From assembly GCA_902826335.1 (NCBI GenBank), contig CADEEL010000009.1, positions 4,920 to 68,919 of the forward strand: a stretch of DNA of 64,000 nt, read 5' to 3'. Both the position numbers and the translations under genes were made by a program. Every line of letters starts with the position of its first letter. The stretch's first letter is position 1. The DNA comes from an uncultured Alphaproteobacteria bacterium (GTDB taxonomy: Bacteria > Pseudomonadota > Alphaproteobacteria > Caulobacterales > Aquidulcibacteraceae). Below are positions 1 to 7,611 of the stretch, one piece after another. The notes under the pieces were generated by a model that worked only from the letters and a program-made list of their open reading frames with translations, ran no database searches and was not told the origin of the DNA.

Positions 1-1032
1 CCCGGCGACGGCATTGGCCCCGAAGTCATCGCCGAGGTGCGCCGGATCATCAAGGCGATGCGCCTTGATCTCGATAGTGAGGAAGCGGCGTTCGGTGGCG
101 CCTCGATCGATCGAAACGGCGTTCCGATCACGGATGATGTCGTGGCGCAGGCGAAAGGCGTGGATGCGGTGCTGATGGGCGCGGTCGGCGGCCCGCAATG
201 GGCGAAGGTCCCGCGCGAAAACCGCCCTGAAGCGGGCCTTCTCCGCCTGCGCAAGGACATGCAGGTCTTCGCCAATCTCCGCCCCGCGCTCTGCTTCGAT
301 GCCTTGGCCGATGCTTCGCCCTTGAAGCGGGACCTCGTCGCCGGGCTCGACATCGTGATCGTCCGTGAACTGACGGGCGGCGTCTATTTTGGAGCGCCGC
401 GCGGCATAGAGACGTTGGATAACGGAGAGCGGCGCGGCGTCGATACGCAAATCTACACCACAAGCGAAATTCACCGCGTCGCGCGCGTGGCGTTTGAACT
501 GGCGCGAAGGCGCCGCGGCCTCGTCCACTCCGCCGAAAAGTCAAACGTGATGGAATCCGGCCTGCTCTGGCGCGAGGAAGTCACGGCGCTGCACGCGGCC
601 GAGTACACGGATGTGAGCCTGGAGCACATTCTGGCCGACAATTGCGCCATGCAGCTCGTCAAGGCGCCCAAACAATTTGATGTCATCCTCACCGACAATC
701 TCTTCGGCGATCTCTTATCGGATGAAGCCGCCATGCTTACCGGCTCGATCGGTCTCTTGCCCTCCGCCGCCTTGGGCGCGCCAGGCAAGCCGGGCCTTTA
801 TGAACCCGTGCACGGTTCGGCGCCCGACATTGCGGGGCGGGGGCTCGCAAACCCGCTCGCCGCGATCTTGTCATTGGAGATGGCGTTGCGCCTCTCCTTG
901 AACATGCCCAATGAGGCTGATCGCCTCGCCGACGCCGTTAAATCCGCACTCAATGCCGGCGCGCGCACCGCCGATTTAGGCGGAAAGCTCAGTACACGGC
1001 GAATGGGCGACGCCGTGATCGCGGCGTTGTAG
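1..1032 (+). CDS. leuB: 3-isopropylmalate dehydrogenase, 5' truncated by window edge
   Basis: This enzyme oxidatively decarboxylates 3-isopropylmalate with NAD+ in the third step of leucine biosynthesis in the cytoplasm. The frame is open from base 1 and begins with PGDGIGPEV, the N-terminal substrate/cofactor loop of the family, so only the first few residues lie outside the window. Further family marks are the [10 protein letters not shown] segment, the metal-ligand region [19 protein letters not shown] and the NAD-binding stretch [13 protein letters not shown]. The 343 visible residues plus the missing start fit the usual length of about 350-360. The gene ends at TAG 1030. Its upstream neighbours are outside the window. 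Confidence 0.97.
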   Translation, partial: PGDGIGPEVIAEVRRIIKAMRLDLDSEEAAFGGASIDRNGVPITDDVVAQAKGVDAVLMGAVGGPQWAKVPRENRPEAGLLRLRKDMQVFANLRPALCFDALADASPLKRDLVAGLDIVIVRELTGGVYFGAPRGIETLDNGERRGVDTQIYTTSEIHRVARVAFELARRRRGLVHSAEKSNVMESGLLWREEVTALHAAEYTDVSLEHILADNCAMQLVKAPKQFDVILTDNLFGDLLSDEAAMLTGSIGLLPSAALGAPGKPGLYEPVHGSAPDIAGRGLANPLAAILSLEMALRLSLNMPNEADRLADAVKSALNAGARTADLGGKLSTRRMGDAVIAAL

Positions 1033-1073
1033 CGACCCGCTGCGACCTGTTCGGAAACAAATTTGGGGAAAGA

Positions 1074-1102
1074 TTGACATGTGCAACCATTGCACATATA
1101 GC
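1074..1102 (+). promoter_or_regulatory. Promoter with embedded palindromic operator of the DUF4160/DUF2442 pair
   Basis: TTGACA at 1074-1079 and TATAGC at 1097-1102 are separated by exactly 17 bp, a good sigma-70-type promoter. The spacer is occupied by a perfect inverted repeat, ATGTGCAA (1079-1086), CCA, TTGCACAT (1090-1097). The expected start of transcription, about 7 bp after the -10 box, falls at about 1109, next to the ATG at 1111, so the mRNA may be leaderless. An operator lying between the -35 and -10 boxes fits autorepression by the HTH protein encoded second in the pair. The sequence pattern is direct; the regulation is inferred. Confidence 0.6.
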
Positions 1103-1110
1103 GATCGCGA

Positions 1111-1338
1111 ATGCCGAGGCTGAAGCGCTTTTCGAGCGCGGAGATCGCGATGTTTTTCGCCGATCACAATCCACCGCACTTTCATGTGCTCGGGCGCGGC
1201 GGCGCCGCGCAGGTGGCGATTGAATCGTTGGAAGTCATTGCGATCAGCGGGCGTGTTGATCTGCGCGAGGCGCTGGAATGGGCGGCGGCGAACCGGGACG
1301 TGCTGTGGGCGAAGTGGAACGAGTTAAGCGGATCATGA
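1111..1338 (+). CDS. DUF4160 family protein, toxin-antitoxin-like first gene
   Basis: This 75-residue protein opens with MPRLKRFSSAEIAMFFADHNPPHFHV, the signature of the DUF4160 family: a short basic start followed by an F-x-x-D-H-x-P-P-H-x-H-V block. Its biochemical activity is not established. DUF4160 genes are often found beside DUF2442 genes, as here, and such pairs are commonly suspected to be toxin-antitoxin modules. The stop codon overlaps the next start (ATGA at 1335-1338), so the two proteins are probably translated together. No Shine-Dalgarno motif precedes the ATG, and a promoter ends only about 8 bp upstream, which suggests leaderless translation. Confidence 0.75.
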   Translation: MPRLKRFSSAEIAMFFADHNPPHFHVLGRGGAAQVAIESLEVIAISGRVDLREALEWAAANRDVLWAKWNELSGS

Positions 1339-1766
1339 TTGGCAAGATTGTAAGCGTCGCCGCGCCTGGCGATCGGCGATTGGAAATTGGCTGGGACGAT
1401 GGCTGCGTCGCGCCCGTCGATTTCAGCGACCTGATCGAAGCGCACAAGGCGCTCGCGTCTCTGAAGAAGAAGGCCGAGTTTGCGCGCGTGACAGTGAGCG
1501 GCGATGGCTGGTCGCTCGAATGGCCGTGCGGAATTGATTTTGGCGCCGAGCAAGTGCGCCGCTGGGCGGATGAACAAGCCGGCGAAATCATGCGCGTCGC
1601 CGATTTCCGCGCCTGGATGGATGAGCATGAATTGACGCAGGAAGCCGCCGCGCAGGCGCTCGGCCTCTCACGCCGCATGATCGCGTATTATCTCAGCGGA
1701 GAGAAAGTGATTCCGAAAACGGTGATGCTGGCGACGGAGGGATGGGCGGCGAGGGTGGAGGCTTGA
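1335..1766 (+). CDS. DUF2442 domain protein with C-terminal helix-turn-helix
   Basis: This 143-residue protein has two parts. Residues about 1-80 look like DUF2442 (GWDDGCVAPVDFSDLI and a WPCGIDFGAE block), and residues about 90-135 form an XRE-like helix-turn-helix (ELTQEAAAQALGLSRRMIAY, then LSGEKVIP). I chose the ATG at 1335 because it overlaps the upstream stop as ATGA; an in-frame start at 1278 would lie deep inside the previous gene. The DNA-binding half makes it the likely repressor of the palindromic promoter at 1074-1102 and the antitoxin-like partner of the DUF4160 protein. Domain calls are by pattern; the toxin-antitoxin role is inferred. Confidence 0.75.
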   Translation: MIGKIVSVAAPGDRRLEIGWDDGCVAPVDFSDLIEAHKALASLKKKAEFARVTVSGDGWSLEWPCGIDFGAEQVRRWADEQAGEIMRVADFRAWMDEHELTQEAAAQALGLSRRMIAYYLSGEKVIPKTVMLATEGWAARVEA

Positions 1767-1827
1767 CGCGGCGCTTCGCGGCGCCCGGATGATGTTCTGG
1801 TCGACTCGGACTAGGGTCTAGGTCACA

Positions 1828-2247
1828 ATGCAGCGGCATTCGCCATTCGCGGCCGGCTTTGAGTTTGGCCAACGTCACCGGAACAATCCGATCATGCACG
1901 CACTGGGCTGGGCCGCTACTGCGGCCTTGTTTCTGGCGCACGCCATAAAGTGGCTCGTCTACATCGCCGGAGCGATGCTTGGACTATTCCTCGTCGGCGG
2001 CGTGCTCAATTCCATGTTGACGTGGAATTGGTCGGCGATTGGAGCACATGCGTTCATATTTTTGGCGGCATGTTTGGCCTTGTGCGTTACGCTTGCGTTG
2101 CTGCGAGGCGCGTTGGCGGCTGCGCCGGCGGCTATTCTGTTCGCCGTCGTTGGGGGATTTTGGGGTGGTGGCCCAGGAGCCTTGCTCGGCGCGGCTCTTG
2201 GAGGAGTTGTAGGCCTTGTGACTCTTGCGGCGCAACGCCGCGTCTAA
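1828..2247 (+). CDS. Hypothetical membrane protein, Gly/Ala-rich
   Basis: I do not recognise a family in these 139 residues. After a short polar start the sequence is hydrophobic throughout: LGWAATAALFLAHAIKWLVY, then YIAGAMLGLFLVGGVL, AFIFLAACLALCVTLALLR and a final Ala/Gly-rich stretch ending in AAQRRV. This suggests three or four inner-membrane segments with a basic C-terminus. No clear ribosome-binding site precedes the ATG, so the start is uncertain. It is the only open frame of this size between the DUF2442 gene and the convergent Uma2 gene. Nothing in the neighbourhood assigns it a function. Confidence 0.55.
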   Translation: MQRHSPFAAGFEFGQRHRNNPIMHALGWAATAALFLAHAIKWLVYIAGAMLGLFLVGGVLNSMLTWNWSAIGAHAFIFLAACLALCVTLALLRGALAAAPAAILFAVVGGFWGGGPGALLGAALGGVVGLVTLAAQRRV

Positions 2248-2288
2248 ATCCCGCTCGCAATATTGCGCGTCATAGTATCCGCGTGCCT

Positions 2289-2855
2289 TTACCCCAGCGC
2301 TTTCGTCTCCACGTTCAGCGCCGGAACGGTCAGCATCGTCGCGCTTTCGCCAAAACGTAGCGGCTCGCGGCGCGCATAGCCGCCGGCCAGCGGGCCGTCA
2401 TGGCGCAGCAACAGCTTGCCCTTGATGTCGGCGACCCAATATTCCGCGAGGCCCGCGCGCGCATAATCGGCGAGCTTGTCGCCAAGATCATCGGCAAGGC
2501 TTGTGTCGGACACTTCAACGACGAGCTTCACGGCGCTGGCCGGAATGGGCCCGTCGAGATCGGCGGGCGCCTCGGCCGGGTTCCACACCACGATGTCCGG
2601 CATCGGCTCGAAGCCGTCAAAAAACGCGACCGAGACCTCTTGATCAACAATCCAGGGCAGACCGGCGCGCTCGATCCCCGCCTCGATGGCCTTAGCCAAG
2701 AGGCGCTTGACGCTGGCATGCGGCACGTGTTGCGGGCTCATTTCGACGATCAATCCCCCGCGCAGCTCCACGCGCGCGCGCCCGAAGCCGCCCGCGCGCG
2801 CGATGCGGCCGAACTCGGCGCTGGTGAAGGTCTTGAGGTTCACGGGCGCATTCAT
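2289..2855 (-). CDS. Uma2 family (DUF820) putative PD-(D/E)XK endonuclease
   Basis: The 188-residue protein has the layout of the Uma2/DUF820 family: an N-terminal ELRGGLIVEMSP block, HASVKRLLAKAIEAG, EVSVAFFDGFEPMPDIVVWNP carrying the conserved Asp, and VKLVVEVSDTSLADDLGDKL with the Glu and a following Lys. Together these match the restriction-endonuclease fold. The biological role of Uma2 proteins is mostly unknown; they are abundant in cyanobacteria and scattered elsewhere. It lies directly downstream of rpoN on the same strand, where the Gram-negative rpoN locus more often carries hpf and ptsN, so it may be an accessory insertion. Confidence 0.85.
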   Translation of the reverse strand: MNAPVNLKTFTSAEFGRIARAGGFGRARVELRGGLIVEMSPQHVPHASVKRLLAKAIEAGIERAGLPWIVDQEVSVAFFDGFEPMPDIVVWNPAEAPADLDGPIPASAVKLVVEVSDTSLADDLGDKLADYARAGLAEYWVADIKGKLLLRHDGPLAGGYARREPLRFGESATMLTVPALNVETKALG

Positions 2856-2917
2856 GGGCGAAGTATAGTTCAGATCGCGATGGCGGCCAATACGGACAAA
2901 TCCTGAGTAACGCCGCC

Positions 2918-4408
2918 TTAAATCCCGCTCGCCATCCGCCGCTTGCGCTCGACGCTCGATGGCAGGCGCAGGCTTTCGCGATACTTCGCCACCGTGCGGC
3001 GCGCGATGTCGATGCCGGCCTCGCGCAAAATGTCCACGATCCGATCGTCGGATAAGATCTCCTCCGCCGTTTCTTGCGCGATCATCTGCTTGATGCGGTG
3101 CCGCACGGCTTCGGCCGAATGCGCTTCCCCGCCATCGGCCGAGGCGATCGAGGCGGTGAAGAAATATTTGAGTTCGAAGACGCCGCGCGGCGTCGCCATA
3201 TATTTGTTGGTGGTCACGCGGCTCACGGTCGATTCATGCATATCGATGGCGGTCGCCACGGTCTTGAGATTGAGCGGCCGCAAATGCGCGACGCCATAGG
3301 CCAGAAACGCATCCTGCTGGCGCACGATTTCACGCGCCACCTTGAGGATCGTGCGCGCGCGTTGATCGAGGCTTTTCACCAGCCAGCTTGCGTCCGCCGC
3401 GCATTGGGTGAGGAACGATTTGTCCTCCTCGCGCTTCGCCGTCATGGACACGCGCGCATAATAGCGCTGATTCATCAGCACGCGCGGCATCGTGTCGGTG
3501 TTGAGCTCCACAAGCCAGGCGCCGTCCGCGCTCGCGCGCACATAAACGTCTGGCGCGATCGTCTGCGCCGGCCCGCCGCCGAACGAGGCACCGGGCTTGG
3601 GCGTCAGCGCCCGCACCTCGGCGATCATGTCGACGAGGTCCTCGCGGTCGACGCCGCACAGATGTTCCAGCTTGTCGAGTTGGCTCTTGCCCAGCGCATC
3701 AAGATTGGCGAGCAGCGCCTGCATGGCCGGATCGTAGCGGCCCCGCTCCTTCAATTGCAGCGCCAGGCATTCAGAAAGGTCGCGCGCCATGACGCCGACC
3801 GGTTCGAAGCCCTGCATCAGCGTCAGCACACGGAGAATATCCGCCTCGTCCGCGCCCAGTTGACGCGCCAGATCGAGGCAATCGACGCGGCAATAGCCCC
3901 AATCATCGAGGAGATCGATCAGCCGCGCCCCGATCAGCCGGTCGCCCGGCGACAGCGCCGCCGCCATCAATTGCGCATCGAGGTGATCGGCCAGCGACAC
4001 CTCGCGCGCGAGTGTGGATTCAAGTTCCGGCAAATCCTCGAGCGATTTGCCGGAGGGCGCCTTGGACCAATCCTGCAACGGCGCCGCGCCCGCCTCGCTG
4101 AGCTCGGCCGCGGTAAGATCAGGATGGAGCCGATCCGCGTCCGCATCGAAGGTCGCGTCATCGCCCGGATCGGCGCCCGAGAGTTCTTGCGGCGCGGCTT
4201 CGGCGGCGTCAGGCTCGCCCGCATCAGGCTCGCGCCGCTCGGCTTCCGGTTCTTCCCGTTCGAGCAGTGGATTGCGCTCTAGTTCCGCTTCGACGTACGC
4301 GGCGAGTTCGAGATTGGAAAGTTGCAGGAGCTTGATCGCTTGCTGCAATTGCGGCGTCATCACCAGGGCCTGGCCCTGACGCATATCGAGGCGAGGGGTC
4401 AACGCCAT
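2918..4408 (-). CDS. rpoN: RNA polymerase sigma-54 factor
   Basis: This alternative sigma factor binds -24/-12 promoters and needs AAA+ activators; in stalked alphaproteobacteria it drives flagellar and stalk genes. The 496 residues contain the Gln/Leu-rich region I (GQALVMTPQLQQAIKLLQLS), an acidic region II at about 45-110, the core-binding region, a helix-turn-helix (MHESTVSRVTTNKYM) and the RpoN box ARRTVAKYRES near the C-terminus. I place the start at ATG 4408, preceded by a GAGGG ribosome-binding site; the longer TTG start at 4420 overlaps the lptB stop. It follows lptB almost without a gap, the usual lptC-lptA-lptB-rpoN order. Confidence 0.97.
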   Translation of the reverse strand: MALTPRLDMRQGQALVMTPQLQQAIKLLQLSNLELAAYVEAELERNPLLEREEPEAERREPDAGEPDAAEAAPQELSGADPGDDATFDADADRLHPDLTAAELSEAGAAPLQDWSKAPSGKSLEDLPELESTLAREVSLADHLDAQLMAAALSPGDRLIGARLIDLLDDWGYCRVDCLDLARQLGADEADILRVLTLMQGFEPVGVMARDLSECLALQLKERGRYDPAMQALLANLDALGKSQLDKLEHLCGVDREDLVDMIAEVRALTPKPGASFGGGPAQTIAPDVYVRASADGAWLVELNTDTMPRVLMNQRYYARVSMTAKREEDKSFLTQCAADASWLVKSLDQRARTILKVAREIVRQQDAFLAYGVAHLRPLNLKTVATAIDMHESTVSRVTTNKYMATPRGVFELKYFFTASIASADGGEAHSAEAVRHRIKQMIAQETAEEILSDDRIVDILREAGIDIARRTVAKYRESLRLPSSVERKRRMASGI

Positions 4409-4416
4409 GCGCGCCC

Positions 4417-5190
4417 TCAATTCTGAAACGTATCGCCCAGATAGACCTTCCGCACGTCGGGATTGGCCAGGATCGCCTGCGGCGTCCCGGAGAACAGCAC
4501 ATCGCCATCATACATGATGTAGGCCCGGTCAACGATGCTCAATGTCTCGCGGACATTGTGATCGGTGATGAGAATGCCCAGCCCGCGATCCTTCAGAAAA
4601 CTGATGAGGTCGCGGATGTCATGGATGGCGATGGGATCGATCCCGGCGAACGGCTCGTCGAGCAGCATGTAGGACGGCCGCGTCGCCAAGGCGCGCGCGA
4701 TTTCCACGCGCCGCCGCTCGCCGCCCGAAAGCGCCGAAGCAGGGGAATCGCGCAGATGATCGATGTGCAACTCGCGCAGCAACTGGTCCACGGCGTCCTG
4801 CCGCTTTCCCTTGTCGCTTTCCACGAGCTCGACGATGGCCATCACGTTTTGCTCAACGGTCAGACCACGGAAGATCGACGGCTCCTGGGGAAGATAGCCG
4901 ACGCCCAGGCGCGCACGCTGGTACATGGGCAGGCCCGTGACGTCCACGCCGTCAATGGTGATCTGCCCCTGGTCCACGCGTACGAGCCCCGTGATCATAT
5001 AAAAGCAGGTGGTCTTGCCCGCTCCGTTGGGACCCAGGAGGCCGACGATCTCTCCGCGCCGCAATTCGAGGGATACATCCCCCACGACACGCCGCTTACG
5101 GTAGGACTTACCGATGCGGATCGCGGCGAGCCCGGTTTCAACGGTCTCGTCCGCGTCGATCGAGCGGCCTAAAGCGCCCTCAGGGCTCAT
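4417..5190 (-). CDS. lptB: LPS export ABC transporter ATP-binding protein LptB
   Basis: LptB is the cytoplasmic ATPase that, with LptF and LptG, drives lipopolysaccharide from the inner membrane onto the Lpt bridge. The 257-residue protein has a Walker A motif GPNGAGKTT at residues 53-61, the Q-loop in YLPQEPSIF, the ABC signature LSGGERRRVEIARAL, Walker B YMLLDEPFAGIDP and the switch His in LITDHNVRE. A 20-residue N-terminal extension precedes the core. It lies 43 bp downstream of lptA and upstream of rpoN, so it is part of a lptC-lptA-lptB-rpoN transcription unit. lptF and lptG are not in the window. Confidence 0.97.
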   Translation of the reverse strand: MSPEGALGRSIDADETVETGLAAIRIGKSYRKRRVVGDVSLELRRGEIVGLLGPNGAGKTTCFYMITGLVRVDQGQITIDGVDVTGLPMYQRARLGVGYLPQEPSIFRGLTVEQNVMAIVELVESDKGKRQDAVDQLLRELHIDHLRDSPASALSGGERRRVEIARALATRPSYMLLDEPFAGIDPIAIHDIRDLISFLKDRGLGILITDHNVRETLSIVDRAYIMYDGDVLFSGTPQAILANPDVRKVYLGDTFQN

Positions 5191-5233
5191 ATCAATCCAT
5201 CGCCGCTAAGAATTCGTAAGCACAGGCTAAAAA

Positions 5234-5782
5234 TTACTGCCCTTGCCGGGCGCCGGAATTGCGCGGACGGAAAACGCCCTGCACGCGGCCCCGTCCCGCT
5301 CCGGGCGCCAGCACCGTGCGCCCGCTATTGACGTTGAGCACCAGCGTCTCGCCCCGCAGCACATTCGAATCGCTGGCCACCACGACATTGCCGGAGAACG
5401 TTACGCTGTCCGTGGTGACTTCATAGACCGCGCGATCGCCGCGCGCTTCCTGCTGCGGGCGGATATAATAGACTTGGCCTTCGGCGATCATCCGGGTGAT
5501 GTCGCCCGATCCGACGCCCGAACCGCCGCCGCCCCCTGCGGCGAAGAACAGTGTGAGCGTGTCGGAGCGCAGGCGCGCATCGCCCTGCACGACATCGACA
5601 TCGCCCGTCAGCACCAGCCGGCGTTCCGTGTCGAAATATTCCAGCGTCCCGGCCGAGTAGGAAATCGGCCCGCCGCTTGAGCTCAGCTGCGCATAAGCGG
5701 GCGTGGCCGCCGCGCCGATCAGCGCGGCCGCGCACCCGAGCGCGCCGAGAACAGTTCTTTGCGCCACGGTCGAGTGCGCCAT
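5234..5782 (-). CDS. lptA: LPS transport periplasmic protein LptA
   Basis: LptA forms the periplasmic bridge that carries LPS between LptC and LptD. The 182-residue protein starts with a Sec signal peptide (hydrophobic GALGCAAALIGAA, cleavage near AYA-Q) followed by an OstA-type beta-jellyroll: ISYSAGTLEYFDTERRLVLT, GDVDVVQGDARLRSDTLTLF, AVYEVTTDSVTFSGNVVVAS and LRGETLVLNVNSGRTVL. An unusual Gly-rich insert (about residues 75-90) interrupts the jellyroll. The start at 5782 is supported by an AGGAG site inside the lptC stop region, and a longer frame upstream would overlap lptC. It belongs to the lptC-lptA-lptB unit. Confidence 0.92.
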   Translation of the reverse strand: MAHSTVAQRTVLGALGCAAALIGAAATPAYAQLSSSGGPISYSAGTLEYFDTERRLVLTGDVDVVQGDARLRSDTLTLFFAAGGGGGSGVGSGDITRMIAEGQVYYIRPQQEARGDRAVYEVTTDSVTFSGNVVVASDSNVLRGETLVLNVNSGRTVLAPGAGRGRVQGVFRPRNSGARQGQ

Positions 5783-5786
5783 CGCC

Positions 5787-6443
5787 TTACTCCTGAACCG
5801 GGCGCGGCGTTTGCGCCGCGTCCCCACGCTCCGGCATGACGCCCTGCACCCCACCGCGAAGGACGAGCGCGCGATCCGACTGCCGCAATTCATAGGACCG
5901 GGCGCGCATATAGCCAAGGGGCCCGGCGCCGGTCACGCCCTGGTCGCCATGGACGACCCCGGTCCGCGTATCGATCCGGACCGACGGGGTCGTGAACCGA
6001 TTGCCCTGCCGGTCGGTGAACACCACGCCGTCCACCAGCCGCACATCGCGGGCCGCCTCGTCATACGTCCCGCGCGGCGCGATGATGGCCGCGCCCATGG
6101 CGTCGCGATAGATGGGGGCCGCCAGCTGGAGCAGCCGCTCGCCCTCGGCCCCGCGCGCCGCGATGTCGGCGGTGAGCTGATAGGCGCGCCCATCGCTGGT
6201 CCGCCCGGTGAACCTGGGATTGACCATCTGCAGCGGCTGGGCGTTGCGCAGATCGCCGCCCGAAAACCCCCCTTGCGCCGCGAACACGCCCATCGCCACG
6301 AACACCGAGGCGAACGAGGCGCCGGCGAGGGCGGTGAAGAGCCGTCTGAGCCGCCCGATCAGCCGGGAGCGCGCCCGCGCATGCGCAAGCGAAAGCTCGC
6401 GCCGGGGCGTCCAGACATCGTGTGCGTCATACGTGGCGGCCAT
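5787..6443 (-). CDS. lptC: LPS export system protein LptC
   Basis: LptC is the bitopic inner-membrane protein that hands LPS from LptB2FG to LptA. The 218 residues have a cytoplasmic basic start, one transmembrane helix (LFTALAGASFASVFVAMGVF, about residues 50-70) and a periplasmic OstA-like jellyroll with NPRFTGRTSDGRAYQLTA, GVVFTDRQGNRFTTP and the repeated GVVHGDQGVTG/GPLG elements. I start it at ATG 6443; the extra 32 upstream residues in the same frame come from repeat DNA at 6490-6537. The start of lptA follows its stop by 4 bp. Spacing and order with lptA, lptB and rpoN make the assignment firm even though LptC sequences are poorly conserved. Confidence 0.88.
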   Translation of the reverse strand: MAATYDAHDVWTPRRELSLAHARARSRLIGRLRRLFTALAGASFASVFVAMGVFAAQGGFSGGDLRNAQPLQMVNPRFTGRTSDGRAYQLTADIAARGAEGERLLQLAAPIYRDAMGAAIIAPRGTYDEAARDVRLVDGVVFTDRQGNRFTTPSVRIDTRTGVVHGDQGVTGAGPLGYMRARSYELRQSDRALVLRGGVQGVMPERGDAAQTPRPVQE

Positions 6444-6489
6444 GGATGGCCCAGATAGGCGCCCGCGCGCGTCGGAAGCAAGGCGTCCG

Positions 6490-6537
6490 GAGCGCGATAG
6501 CCAAAAGTGGATACCGGTTTTGGCGACCATCACGCTC
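6490..6537. repeat. Palindromic repeat, type A copy 1
   Basis: This 48-bp palindrome runs GAGCGCGATAGCCAAAAG ... TTTTGGCGACCATCACGCTC around the core GTGGATACCGG. A second copy of exactly the same length lies at 18526-18573. It is followed 15 bp later by a second, unrelated palindrome at 6553-6595, making a paired unit. It sits between gluQ and lptC, both read leftward, so it is transcribed if they are cotranscribed. Confidence 0.85.
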
Positions 6538-6552
6538 ACATACTGAATTGGG

Positions 6553-6595
6553 AGCCGGATCGCTTGAGATCAATGCAATCTCAAGCGATCCGGCT
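6553..6595. repeat. Perfect 18-bp hairpin covering the end of gluQ, type B
   Basis: AGCCGGATCGCTTGAGAT (6553-6570) and its exact reverse complement (6578-6595) flank a 7-nt loop. The right arm encodes the last residues and stop codon of gluQ (TGA complement at 6581-6583). It lacks a T-tract on the minus strand, so it is not a classical terminator for gluQ. It may be a REP-like element that overran the gene end, or a processing or stability hairpin. Confidence 0.85.
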
Positions 6596-7426
6596 TTTCG
6601 CCATGCCCAGCGCGAGGCGGATGTCCTGCGCCGTCCGTCCCGCCGCCCGCAGCGCGCGCAGTGTCTGCGCGGCGTCCCGCTTGGCCAAGCGCTTGCCGTC
6701 CGGGCCCAAAATGAGTTGGTGGTGATGGTAGCGCGGCGTCGGCAGATCGAGCAGGGCGTGCAGCAGGACGTGCAGATGCGCCGCCTCGCGCAAATCCTCG
6801 CCGCGGATGATGTCGCTGACGCTCTGCGCGGCGTCATCGAGCACGCTGGCGAGGTGATAGCTCGCCAGGAAGTCCTTGCGCGCCAGGATCGCGTCGCCCA
6901 GCCGCGCCGGATCGGCGCCGATCTCCGCGCCGTCGGACTCAAAAGTCAGCGCGTCCCAACGCGATCCGAGCGCATCGCGCGCCCGGTCGAGCCACAGCCG
7001 CCAGGCGAATGGGCGCCCTTCGGCGAGCAGCGCCGCTTCATCGCCCGGGGCCAGCGGGCCGCCCCGCACCGCCTCGCCAGGGCCATGCGGCGCGCCCGCG
7101 CTGTCGGCCAGGAGGTCCTTGCGGGTCTTGAAGCAGCGATAAACGAGCCCGTCCGCGATCAGCCGGCTGAGTGCGCGCTCATAATCCGCCATGTGCTCGG
7201 ATTGCCGGCGCACGGGTGTTTCCCAGCTCAGGCCGAGCCAGGCGAGGTCTTCATGGATCGCCGCCTCATAGGCTGGCCGGCGGCGGCCCACATCGAGATC
7301 CTCGATGCGCAGAAGAAAGCGCGCGCCCGCACCCCGCGCCCAGTCGAACGCGGTCAGCGCCGAAAAGGCGTGGCCCAGATGGAGAAAGCCGGTGGGCGAG
7401 GGCGCGAAGCGTGTGGCCAGAACCAT
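6581..7426 (-). CDS. gluQ: Glutamyl-Q tRNA(Asp) synthetase
   Basis: This truncated GluRS paralogue activates glutamate and attaches it to the queuosine base at position 34 of tRNA(Asp). The 281 residues show the class I HIGH-type motif (FAPSPTGFLHLGHAFSAL) at the start, RIEDLD, RGEDL, and the KMSKS equivalent GKRLAKR near residue 255, and there is no anticodon-binding domain, which separates it from GltX. The zinc-binding cysteines of the E. coli enzyme appear reduced to one Cys (VYRCFKTRKDL). I use ATG 7426, directly before the motif. A queuosine-precursor-type transporter is encoded elsewhere in the window at 19607-20218. Confidence 0.9.
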   Translation of the reverse strand: MVLATRFAPSPTGFLHLGHAFSALTAFDWARGAGARFLLRIEDLDVGRRRPAYEAAIHEDLAWLGLSWETPVRRQSEHMADYERALSRLIADGLVYRCFKTRKDLLADSAGAPHGPGEAVRGGPLAPGDEAALLAEGRPFAWRLWLDRARDALGSRWDALTFESDGAEIGADPARLGDAILARKDFLASYHLASVLDDAAQSVSDIIRGEDLREAAHLHVLLHALLDLPTPRYHHHQLILGPDGKRLAKRDAAQTLRALRAAGRTAQDIRLALGMAKSRIA

Positions 7427-7611
7427 AAGGCCAATAAACCCTTTGGCGCGTCTTGTGGTCGAGATGTCACGAAGCTGTCGCCTCGAATCGGCAAAGACTA
7501 GGCTCACGGCGGCGAACCGGCTAAAGCTCGCCCCGCAAGGAGCCGCGTCTTCAAACAGACATCGCCCGCCCCCGCGCCCGTCCTCGCCTGGCTCACGAAA
7601 GAGCGCCAGGG

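Noticed and set aside
1767-1800. Hairpin GCGGCGCTTCGCGGCGCC after the DUF2442 gene
   Set aside because: Stem is irregular and no T-tract follows, so I do not call a terminator.
6444-6539. Longer lptC with 32 extra residues
   Set aside because: The extra residues are read from the type A palindrome, and ATG 6443 gives a normal start before the membrane helix.
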